Below are positions 54,950 through 64,000 of a DNA stretch of 64,000 bases, in pieces. Source of the DNA: Arachis hypogaea (Eukaryota; Streptophyta; Magnoliopsida; Fabales; Fabaceae); assembly GCF_003086295.3 (NCBI RefSeq), contig NC_092042.1:38177419-38241418 (forward strand), read 5' to 3'. A program made the translations under genes and the position numbers. The first letter of the stretch is position 1. The number at the start of each line of letters is the position of its first letter. The notes beneath the pieces were generated by a model. It made no database searches and was not told where the DNA came from. It saw nothing but the letters and a program-made list of their open reading frames with translations.

Positions 54950-55218
54950 GGCGAAAAAATGCCAGTAAGGGGCATTTTGGGCGTTAAACGCCAGAATGGG
55001 TATCATTCTGGGCGTTTAACGCCAGGAATGGTACCATTTTGGGCGTTAAACGCCAGGTGTGCAGCATCCTGGGCGTTCAGAAAAACGCCCAGTGATAAAG
55101 GATTTCTGGCGTTTAACGCCAGCCAGGGCACCTGGCTGGGCGTTAAACGCCCAAAAGGGGCATCAAGTGGGCGTTAAACGCCAGAATGGGTGCCATTCTG
55201 GGCGTTTAACGCCAGAAA
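54950..55218. repeat. R7 array of GGGCGTTTAACGCC palindromes
   Basis: About nine palindromes (GGGCGTTAAACGCCAG, GGGCGTTTAACGCCAG), some paired around ATGGGTATCATTCT, ending about 260 bp before the ORF2 TATA box. Confidence 0.92.
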
Positions 55219-55475
55219 GGTGGGGGGACCACAATTTTGTTTTCAACTCAGATTTTTTCAAACTTTCCTTTTCTTTCCCATATTTTTCTACAAAAACACA
55301 TTTCAATCTCTCATCATTCACTTTCAAATTTTCAAAAATTTAAAATCATTCTTCAAATCTTCCAAATCATTCCCAAATTTTGTTCAAAAACTCACCCTTC
55401 TTTCAATTTCTTTCCATATCTCCTCAAATCTCCTTTCAAATCTTTCTTTTTTTTCGAAAATCTCTCCCCCCACTC
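55219..55475 (+). other. R7 pyrimidine-rich spacer before the ORF2 TATA box
   Basis: T/C-rich with repeated TTTCAAATTTT and TCTCCTCAAAT words. Short frames only, no gene. Confidence 0.55.
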
Positions 55476-55483
55476 TATAAATA
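55476..55483 (+). promoter_or_regulatory. R7 internal TATA box for ORF2
   Basis: CTCTATAAATAAAC in a C-rich context, 70 nt before the hairpin and 145 nt before ATG 55628. Confidence 0.65.
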
Positions 55484-55553
55484 AACGTTTGCCACCCCTC
55501 AGTCCCCACACCATTCGAATTTTCTCTTCCTCTCTCTCTCTTCTTTCTTTTCT

Positions 55554-55590
55554 TTTGCTTGAGGACAAGCAAACCTCTAAGTTTGGTGTG
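55554..55590 (+). other. R7 hairpin module in the ORF2 leader
   Basis: TTTGCTTG-AGGA-CAAGCAAA (55554-55573), then CTCTAAGTTTGGTGTG; 54 nt to the ORF2 ATG. Confidence 0.78.
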
Positions 55591-55627
55591 CTTTTCCGTG
55601 ATCACTAAGCCAAGATTCTTCAAAATC

Positions 55628-56740
55628 ATGGCTCCTAAGGGAAAACAAACCAATTTAGGAGGAAAGAAAGAGACTAATCCAAAGAATCTTTGGAATCAAG
55701 AGAAGTTCTTAACCAAAGAACATGAAGACCATTATCACAAAATAATGGGTCTGAGGTCAGTGATCCCGGAAGTTAAATTTGATTTGAAAGAAGATGAATA
55801 TCCGGGGATCCAAGAGCAAATTCGAAACAGAGGATGGGAAGTTCTAACCAATCCTGAAATAAAGGTTGGAAGGAGCATGGTTCAGGAATTTTACTCAAAT
55901 CTGTGGCTAACAGATAAGCAGAGAATGACTGGAACTGCTTACCATACCTACAGAACCATGGTCAGAGGGAAAGTTATGTACTTCCATCTGGACAAAATAA
56001 GAGAAATCTTCAAACTACCTCAACTGCAAGATGATCCTGAATCCTTTAATAGGAGGATGGTGAGAGCAGATAAAGGGTTGGATCAAGTTCTAGAGGACAT
56101 ATGCCTCCCTGGGACTAAGTGGATAACCAATTCAAAGGGTGTCCCAAACCAACTCAAGAGGGGAGACCTCAAGCCAATTTCAAGAGGTTGGCTAGACTTT
56201 ATTGGGCGTTCCATATTGCCCACTAGCAACCGTTCTGAGGTCACCATCAAGAGAGCAGTGATGATTCATTGCATTATGCTTGGAAAAGAAGTGGAGGTCC
56301 ATCATGTGATTGCTTGTGAGATCTACACAATTGCAAATAAGAATTCCACTGAAGCCAAACTGGCTTACCCAAGCTTGATCTCCTTGCTCTGTAAAGAGGC
56401 TGGGGTGAAGATGGGAATAGATGAGTTCATACCCATTGAACACCCAATCACCAAGAAGTCAATGGAAGGACAAATGCAAGACAACTCTATCAAGAGGAGG
56501 GCGCAGGAATTCCTCCCTGAATTCCCAAGAATTGACTACTGGGCCAGCCTAGAAGCATCTATCACCAAGTTGCAAGAGACTATGGAGCAACTGAAGGAAG
56601 AATAGCAGAATCAGAACTGCATGCTCTGCAAATTGCTGAAGGAACAAGAGAAGCAGGGGCGTGATCTCCAAGAGTTGAAACGCCAAAAGCTCTCCTCTCA
56701 AGTTGAGGGAGCATCCACTTCTCAAAATCAAGGTTGTTGA
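55628..56740 (+). pseudogene. R7 ORF2, plant transposon protein-type, one premature TAG
   Basis: ATG 55628 (MAPKGKQTNLGGKKET) to TAG at 56603-56605 gives 325 codons; the same frame then stays open to TGA 56738-56740. R6 has CAG at the TAG site, so this is a single C to T change that removes the last 45 codons of the coiled-coil tail. Core as in R6: LKEDEYPGIQEQIRNRGWE, VQEFYSNLW, GWLDFIGRSILPTSNRSEVTIKRAV. The core domain is complete, so the short form may still be made. Confidence 0.85.
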
Positions 56741-57675
56741 GTCCTAACTCTGTGAAAACCTCTATCATTAGGAGCCTATGTTTTTGCGTTTTTTTTTCTC
56801 TTTTATTTTGTTTTCTATTTTTATTTTTACTTTTTAGTCTCATCTTATATTTATCTTTGAGTCTTGTTCTTAATTCATAATTAATAAAATTGAAATTTTA
56901 TGCCTTAAAGATATGAATGTCCTATGAATCCATCACCTCTCTAAAATGAAAAATGCTTTAATCACAAAACAACAAGAAGTACAGGATTTCGAAATTTATC
57001 ATTGAAACTAGTTGAATTAGTTTGATGTGGTGACAAAACTTTTTGCTTTCTGAATGAATGCTTGAACAGTGCATATGTCTCTTGAATTTGTTGTTTTGAG
57101 AATGTTAAAAATTGTTGGCTCTTGAAAGAATGAGGAAAAAGAGAACTGTTATTGAGGATCTAAAAATCATTAGAGTGATTCTTGAAGCAAGAAAAAGCAG
57201 TGGATACAAAAAAAAATTTCGAAAAAAAAAAGAGAAGGAGAAAAGAAAAAGAAATAGAAAGAAATAAAGTTGTGATCCAAGGCAACAAGAGTGTGCTTAA
57301 GAACCCTGGACACCTCTAATTGGGGACTTTAGCAAAGCTGAGTCACAATCTGAAAAGGTTCACCCAATTATGTGTCTGTGGCATGTATGTATCCGGTGGT
57401 AATACTGGAAGACAGAGTGCTTTGGGCCACAGCCAAGACTCATACACTAGCTATGTTCAAGAATCATTATGCTCAACTAAGAGAATCAATAACACTATCT
57501 GAGTTCTGAGTTCTTATAGATGCCAATCATTCTGAACCTCAAAGGATAGAGTGAGATGCCAAAACTGTTCGGAGGCAAAAAGCTACTAGTCCCGCTCATC
57601 TAATTGGAGCTATGTTTCCTTGATATTTTGGAGTCTATAGTATATTCTCTTCTTTTTATCCTATTTTGATTTTCA
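56741..57675 (+). other. R7 3' non-coding region
   Basis: AT-rich. It holds an A-rich run with TTTCGAAAAA (57205-57270) and the common 3' segment (GCAAAGCTGAGTCACAATCTG, GTGTCTGTGGC). No gene supported. Confidence 0.65.
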
Positions 57676-57713
57676 GTTGCTTGGGGACAAGCAACAATTT
57701 AAGTTTGGTGTTG
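57676..57713 (+). other. R7 hairpin module beside the 3' LTR
   Basis: GTTGCTTG-GGGA-CAAGCAAC (57676-57695), then TTTAAGTTTGGTGTTG directly against the LTR. It takes the polypurine-tract position although only the GGGGA part is purine-rich. Confidence 0.78.
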
Positions 57714-59238
57714 TGATGAGCGGATAATTTATACGCTTTTTGGCATTGTTTTTAGTATGTTTTTAGTATAATCTAGTTAGTTTTTAGTATATTTTTATTA
57801 GTTTTTAGCTAAAATTCACTTTTCTGGACTTTACTATGAGTTTGTGTGTTTTTCTGTGATTTCAGGTATTTTCTGGCTGAAATTGAGGGTCCTGAGCAAA
57901 AATCTGATTCCGAGACCAAAAAGGACTGCAGATGCTGTTGGATTCTGACCTCCCTGCACTCGAAGTGAATTTTCTGGAGCTACAGAAGCCCAATTGGCGC
58001 GCTCTCAACGGCTTTGGAAAGTAGACATCCTGGGCTTTCCAGCAATATATGATAGTCCATACTTTGCCCAAGATTTGATGGCTCAAACCGGCGTGGCAAA
58101 TCAGCCTTAGAAATTCCAGCGTTTAACGCTGGAACTGGCATAAAACTTGGAGTTAAACGCTCAAACTGGCATGAAAGCTGGCGTTTAACTCCAGAAAAGG
58201 TCTCTACACGAAAATTCTTCATTGCTCAACCCAAGCACACACCAAGTGGGCCCGGAAGTGGATTTTTAAGTCATTTACTCATCTCTGTATACCCTAGGCT
58301 ACTAGTTTACTATTAATAGGATCTTTAGACATTGTATCAGAACCTCATGACACTTTACACTTTTTCTTGGTGTACTTTCCACGGCATGAGTCTCTAAACC
58401 CCATGGTTGGGGGTGAGGAGCTCTGCTGTGTCTCGATGAATTAATGTAATTACTACTGTTTCTTATTCAATCATGCTTGCTTCCATTCCAAGATATTACT
58501 TGTTCATAACCCGGATGAATGTGATGATCCGTGACAATCATCATCATTCTCAACTATGAACGTGTGCCTGACAACCACCTCCGTTCTACCTTAGATTAAG
58601 TAGTTATCTCTTGGATTCTTTAACCGGAATCTTCGTGGTATAAGCTAGAACCGATGGCGGCATTCAAGAGAATCCGGAAGGTCTAAACCTTGTCTGTGGT
58701 ATTCTGAGTAGGATTCAATGATTGAATGACTGTGACGTGCTTCAAACTCCTAGCAGGCGGGGCGTTAGTGACAGACGCAAAAGAATCACTGGATTCTATT
58801 CCGGCCTGACCGAGAACCGACAGCTGAATTCCGCGTGCTGTGACAGAGCATATGCAATCGTTTTCACTGAGAGGATGGGAGGTAGCCATTGACAACGATG
58901 AAACCCTACATACAGCTTGCCATGGAAGGAGCCTTGCGTGTCTGAAGAAGAAGACAGTAGGAAAGCAGAGATTCAGAAGATGGAGCATCTCCAAAACCTC
59001 AACCTATTCTCCATTACTGCAAAACAAGTAATCATTTCATGTTCTTTTGTCTTTCACAATCAATCCTGATAATTTCTGATATCCTGACTAAGATTTACAA
59101 GATAACCATAGCTTGCTTCAAGCCGACAATCTCCGTGGGATCGACCCTTGCTCACGCAAGGTATTACTTGGACGACCCAGTGCACTTGCTGGTTAGTTGT
59201 GCGGAGTTGCAAAAGTGTGATTGCAATTTCGTGCACCA
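57714..59238 (+). repeat. R7 3' LTR
   Basis: Same length as the 5' LTR. U5 hairpins are at 59146-59161 and 59177-59192. ATCAT (59239-59243) follows. Confidence 0.97.
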
Positions 59239-62200
59239 ATCATTCCAGCCTCAATTTTGAGCAGTCCTGCTCAAAGTTGCTTTCAAGATAATGCTTGATC
59301 CTCTGTCCATTAACAATGAACTTCTTGTCAGAATCAGTATACTGAAGCTCAATATATCCATATGGTGATACTCCTGTAATCACATACGGACCCCTCCAGC
59401 GGGATTTTAGTTTTCCTGGGAACAATCTGAGCCTAGAGTTGAAGAGCAGAACTTTTTGTCCTGGCTCAAAGACTCTAGATGATAACTTCTTGTCATGCCA
59501 CTTCTTTGCCTTTTCCTTATAAATCTTTGCATTTTCAAAGGCACTGAGTCTAAATTCATCTAGCTCATTTAGCTGGAGTAATCTCTTTTCACCAGCTAAC
59601 TTAGCATTCAGGTTTAGGAATCTGGTTACCCAGTAGGCTTTATGTTCCAGTTCCACGGGCAGATGACAGGCCTTGCCATACACAAGTTGGTATGGTGAGG
59701 TTCCTATTGGAGTCTTGAATGCTGTTCTGTATGCCCACAGAGCATCATCCAAGCTCCTTGCCCAATCCTTCCTTTGGGCTATTACAGTCTGTTCTAGGAT
59801 TCTCTTTAGCTCTCTGTTAGAGACTTCAGCTTGCCCATTTGTCGGTGGATGATACGGGATAGCCACTTTGTGGCTAATTCCATATTGGACCATAGCGGAG
59901 TAAAGCTGTTTATTGCAGAAATGAGTACCCCCATCTCTGATTATGACTCTGGGAACACCAAATATGCTGAAGATGTGTTTCTAGAGGAATTTCTGCACGG
60001 TTTTAGTATCATTAGTGGGTGTAGCAATTGCTTCTACCCATTTAGATACATAGTCCACTGCCACCAGAATGTAAGTGTTTGAGTATGATGGTGGGAATGG
60101 ACCCATAAAGTCAATTCCCCATACATCAAACAACTCAATCTCTAAGATCCCTTGTTGAGGCATGGCGTATCCATGAGGTAAGTTACCAGCTCTTTGGCAG
60201 CTGTCACAGTTACGCACAAACTCTCGGGTATCTCTATAGAGAGTAGGCCAGTAAAAGCCACATTGGAGGACCTTAGTGGCTGTTCGCTCACTTCCAAAAT
60301 GTACCCCATACTGTGATCCATGGCAGTGCCATAGGATCCTTTGTGCTTCTTCTCTGGGTACACATCTGCGGATCATTCCGTCTGCACATCTCTTAAAGAG
60401 ATATGGCTCATCCCATAGGTAGTACTTGGCATCTGAAATTAATTTCTTTCTTTGCACTCTGTTGTACTCCTGGGGTATGAACCTCACAGCTTTATAATTT
60501 GCAATATCTGCAAATCATGGAGCTTCCTGAATGGCAAAGAGTTTCTCATCTGGGAAAGTCTCAGAGATCTTAGTAGAAGGGAGGGACGCCCCAGCTACTG
60601 GTTCTATTCGGGACAGATGATCAGCTACTTGGTTCTTTGTCCCTTTTCTGTCTCTTATTTCTATATCAAACTCTTGCAGAAGCAACACCCATCTTATAAG
60701 CCTGGGTTTTGAATCCTGCTTTATGAGTAAGTATTTAAGAGCAGCATGGTCAGTGTACACAATCACCTTGGATCCCACTAGATAGGATCTAAACTTGTCA
60801 ATGGCATAGACCACTTCAAGTAACTCTTTTTCTGTGGTTGTGTAATTCTTCTGTGCATCATTTAGAATGCGGCTGGCATAATAAATGACGTGCAGAAGCT
60901 TGTTATGCCTCTGTCCCAACACTGCACCAATGGCATGGTCACTGGCATCACACATTAGTTCAAATGGCAATGTCCAGTCTGGTGCAGAGATGACTGGTGC
61001 TGTTACCAGCTTGGCTTTCAGGGTCTCAAATGCCTGCAGACACTGTGTGTCAAACACAAATGGTGTGTCAGCAGCTAGCAGGTTGCTCAAAGGTTTTGCA
61101 ATTTTCAAAAAATCCTTTATAAACCTCCGGTAGAATCCTACATGCCCCAGAAAGCTTCTGATTGCCTTAACATTGGCAGGTGGTGGTAATTTTTCAATTA
61201 CCTCTACCTTTGCCTTATCCACCTCTATTCCCTGCTTGAAATTTTGTGTCCAAGGATAATTCCTTCAGTCACCATAAAGTGACATTTCTCCCAGTTTAAA
61301 ACCAGGTTAGTCTCTTGGCACCTTTTCAGGACAAGTGCTAGGTGGTCAAGACAGGAGCTGAATGAGTCTCCATATACTGAGAAGTCATCCATGAAGACTT
61401 CCAGGAATTTCTCCACCATATCAGAGAAGATGGATAGCATGCATCTCTAAAAGGTTGCAGGAGCATTACACAGACCAAAAGGCATCCTCATGTAAGCAAA
61501 CACGCTAGAAGGGCAAGTAAATGCTGTTTTTTCTTGGTCTTGAGGATCTACTGCAATTTGGTTGTAACCTGAATAGCCATCCAAAAAGCAGTAATAATCA
61601 TGACCAGCTAGTCTTTCTAGCATTTGGTCTATGAATGGTAAAGGAAAATGATCCTTTCTGGTGGCTGTATTGAGCCTTCTGTAGTCAATACACATACGCC
61701 ACCCTGTGACTGTTCTTGTAGGAACCAGTTCATTTTTTTCATTATGAACCACTGTCATGCCTCCTTTTTTGGGGATAACTTGGACAGGGCTCACCTAGGG
61801 GCTATCAGAAATAGGATAAATAATCCCAGCCTCTAGTAATTTAGTGACCTCTTTTTGCACCACCTCCTTCATGGCTGGATTTAGCCTCCTTTGTGATTGG
61901 ACCACTGGTTTGGCATTATCCTCCAACAGGATCTTGTGCATGCATCTAACTGGGCTAATGCCCTTAAGATCACTTATGGACCACCCAAGAGCTGTCTTGT
62001 ATGTCCTTAGCACTTGAATTAGTGCTTCCTCTTCCTGTGGATTTAAAGCAGAGCTTATAATCACTGGAAAAGTGTCACCTTTTCCCAGAAATGCATACTT
62101 CAGGGATGGTGGTAGTGGTTTGAGTTCAGGTTTGGGAGGCTTATCCTCCTCTTGAGGAATTTTCAAAAATTCTTTTGTTTCCTCTGGTTCTTCTTGATCA

Positions 62201-64000
62201 GGCTGAGCATCCTTGAAGATGTCCTCAAGCTCTGATTCTAGACTTTCAGTCATATTGATCTCTTCCACCAAAGAGTCAATAATGTCAGCACCCATGCAGT
62301 CATTTGGTGTGTCTGGATGCTGCATAGCTTTTACAGTATTCAACTTGAACTCATCCTCATTGACTCTCAGGGTTACTTCCCCTTTTTGTACATCAATGAG
62401 AGTTCGTCCAGTTGCTAGGAAAGGTCTTCCTAGAATGAGAGTTGCACTCTTGTGCTCCTCCATTTCCAGCACCACAAAGTCAGTTGGAAAGGTGAATGGC
62501 CCAACCTTGACAATCATGTCCTCTATTATGCCTGATGGATATTTAATGGAGCCATCAGCAAATTGGAGGCATATCTGGGTTGGTTTGACTTCTTCAGTCA
62601 ACCCAAGCTTTCTGATAGTAGATGCAGGTATTACATTGATGCTTGCTCCAAGATCACACAGGGCTGTCTTGGTGCAAGCACCTTCTAATGTGCATGGTAT
62701 CATAAAGCTTCCTGGATCTTGAAGCTTTTCTGGTAAGCTTTTTAGAATGACTGCACTGCATTCTTCAGTGAGAAATACTTTTTCAGTCTCTCTCCAATCC
62801 TTCTTATGGCTTAAGATCTCTTTCATGAACTTAGCATAAGAAGGTATTTGCTCAAGTGCCTCTGCAAACGGAATCTTTATTTCAAGAGTCCTTAGATAGT
62901 CTGCAAAGCGGGCAAATTGCTTATCCTGTTCCGCTTGGTAGAGTTTCTGAGGATAAGGCATCTTGGCTTTATATTCTTCAACCTTAGTTGCTGCAGGTTT
63001 ATTCCTTACAGAAGTGGTTGAAGAAGCCTTTTTAGAGGGATTACTGTCAGCACTCTCAGGTGTCTGATCCTCCCTTGGCGTCTGAACGCCAGGATTGGGT
63101 GAATATTGGGCGTTTAACGCCAACTTCTCTCCCTTTTTCTGGCATTTGAATGCCAGAACTGGGCAGGGAATGGGCGTTTAACGCCAGCTTTCCCCCCTTT
63201 TCTGGCGTTTGAACGCCAAAAGTATTCCTCTCCGGGCTCTTACTGTCCTCAGAGGGATTTTGGACAGTGGTTTGGTTATCCTCTGTCAATTGTTCCTTAT
63301 TTGGCTTTTTGCTACTTTGAGTGGTGTTATTCAATGTCTTCCCACTCCTCAGTTGAACTGCTTGACATTCTTCTGTTATCTGTTTAGATATTTGCTGTTT
63401 TGCCTGATTCAACTGCAGTTCTATGTTCTTGTTAGCAATTTTAGTTTCATGGAGCATCTCTTTAAATTCTGCTAACTGTTTTGTCATTAGGTGTAATTGT
63501 TGATTAAGCTCAATCATCTGTTCTTGAGGATTAGGATCTGTGGCTACTACCATGACTTCCTCTTTTGTAGAGAACTCAATGCTAGAGTAGAAATGTTGAT
63601 TTCTAGCAACAGTATCTATAAGCTCTTGAGCCTCTTCAATTGTCTTCCTCATGTGTATAGATCCACCAGCTGAGTGGTCTAAAGACATCTGAGCTTTTTC
63701 TGTAAGCCCATAGTAGAAGATGTCTAACTATACCCACTCTGAAAACATTTCAGAGGGCATTTTCTTAGCATACCTCTATACCTCTCCCAGGCATTATAAA
63801 GGGATTCATTATCCTCTTGTTTAAAGCCTTGGATGTCCAGCCTTAGCTGTGTCATCCTCTTTGGAGGGTAAAATTGATTCAGGAATTTGTCTGATAACTG
63901 TTTCCCTGTCTTTATGCTTGCTGTAGGTTGGTTATTCAACCACTTCTTAGCTTGATCTTTTACAGCAAATGGAAACAGTAATAGTCTGTAGACATCCTGA
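59239..64000 (-). pseudogene. R6 gag-pol, partial and broken by stops and frameshifts
   Basis: Reads from beyond 64000 to TGA 59242-59240, next to the R7 insertion. Present: gag core (near 63900-63600), in-frame palindrome region (63235-63070), protease (DLGASINVIP near 62645), RT ([12 protein letters not shown] near 61390), RNase H, integrase HHCC and core. Breaks: a 1-nt loss near 63755 in gag, a frame change near 63060-63120, TAG near 61796 (TGG in R7), TAG near 61448, a 1-nt loss near 61230, TGA near 60522 (TGG in R7), and TAG at 59981-59983 (CAG in R7, also TAG in R4). Not functional. Confidence 0.92.

Larger units (their letters stand above)
47693..59238 (+). mobile_element. R7: complete Athila-like LTR retrotransposon (11,546 bp)
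   Basis: LTRs 47693-49217 and 57714-59238, both 1525 bp, with about 18 differences (1.2 %). Target duplication ATCAT is at 47688-47692 and 59239-59243. Internal order: tRNA-Asp primer site, 0.5-kb leader, gag-pol in one uninterrupted frame, post-pol hairpin, palindrome array, TATA box, hairpin module, ORF2, 3' non-coding region, hairpin module, LTR. It is the only copy in the window with all polymerase and integrase motifs intact. Confidence 0.97.
6667..64000 (-). mobile_element. R2: oldest visible LTR retrotransposon, host of R1, R3 and R6
   Basis: Pieces that read continuously when the insertions are removed: truncated 3' LTR 6667-7846, 3' non-coding part 7847-8322 joined to 41655-42281, and ORF2 remnant 42282-43294. 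The N-terminal part of ORF2, gag-pol and the 5' LTR must lie right of 64000, behind R6. Junctions are proved by the CACAA duplication around R3. Coordinates here span the interruptions. Confidence 0.8.
43295..64000 (-). mobile_element. R6: Athila-like LTR retrotransposon, split by R7, 5' end outside the window
   Basis: 3' LTR 43295-44793, 3' non-coding 44794-45709, intact ORF2, palindrome array, post-pol hairpin to 47692, then (after R7) gag-pol from 59239 to beyond 64000. The ATCAT duplication (47688-47692 and 59239-59243) proves the join. The 5 bp before the LTR are GGGAT (43290-43294), the expected target duplication; its partner is out of view. Confidence 0.93.

Noticed and set aside
54950..55218. 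Regularly spaced palindromic repeats resembling a CRISPR array
   Set aside because: Spacers are short, similar to each other and uneven, repeats are imperfect, and the sequence is a plant retrotransposon. No cas genes.

Overview
The window is plant DNA made, as far as I can see, entirely of LTR retrotransposons of the Ty3/gypsy type, Athila-like lineage. No host gene, tRNA or rRNA is visible. Repeated primer-binding sites matching the 3' end of tRNA-Asp (TGGCGCCGTTGCCGGGGA) and the RT/integrase sequences fit Athila. The abundant TGGCGTTTAACGCCA palindromes and the AAGTTTGGTG motif make me think of peanut (Arachis) or a close legume, and the intact copy R7 resembles the described peanut FIDEL-type elements. 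That naming is from memory and was not checked.

Layout. Seven elements, here called R1-R7, are nested. R2 (minus strand) is the oldest frame: its truncated 3' LTR is at 6667-7846, its internal pieces are at 7847-8322 and 41655-43294, and the rest lies right of the window. R1 (minus, <1-6666) sits in the R2 LTR. R3 (minus, 8323-41654, target duplication CACAA) sits in the R2 3' region. R4 (minus, 12560-36096, duplication GTAGT) sits in the R3 gag-protease frame. R5 (plus, 14675-25816, duplication CCACT) sits in the R4 3' region. R6 (minus, 43295->64000) sits in the R2 env-position gene. R7 (plus, 47693-59238, duplication ATCAT) sits just after the R6 gag-pol stop. Hand-estimated LTR divergence falls with nesting: R3 about 4-5 %, R4 about 1.2 %, R5 about 0.6 %. 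R7 is about 1.2 % and R1 about 6 %.

Gene content. R7 has an uninterrupted gag-pol of 1668 codons (gag, protease, RT, RNase H, integrase) plus a second gene, here called ORF2, of the 'putative plant transposon protein' type, which carries one stop codon. R4 and R6 have broken gag-pol but open ORF2. R5 and R3 are non-autonomous: gag and protease remain, RT and the integrase core are missing, and R5 keeps only an integrase C-terminal-like tail. R1 carries only a proline-rich ORF of unknown role. The autonomous R7 type would have to supply RT and integrase to the others.

Beyond genes, the elements share a set of small structured signals that the coding map does not explain. (a) A tight hairpin, G-RGGR-C closing loop with covarying stems, is followed by AAGTTTGGTG; it is present twice per element, just before the 3' LTR and at a fixed 54-55 nt before ORF2. 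(b) A TATA-like box lies 69-70 nt upstream of the second copy in three elements. (c) A hairpin with loop AGGCAA and covarying stems lies after the gag(-pol) stop. (d) Two covarying hairpins lie in the LTR shortly before the primer-binding site. (e) Family-specific GC-rich palindrome arrays lie upstream of both the LTR TATA box and the ORF2 TATA box. These are the best candidates for something undescribed.
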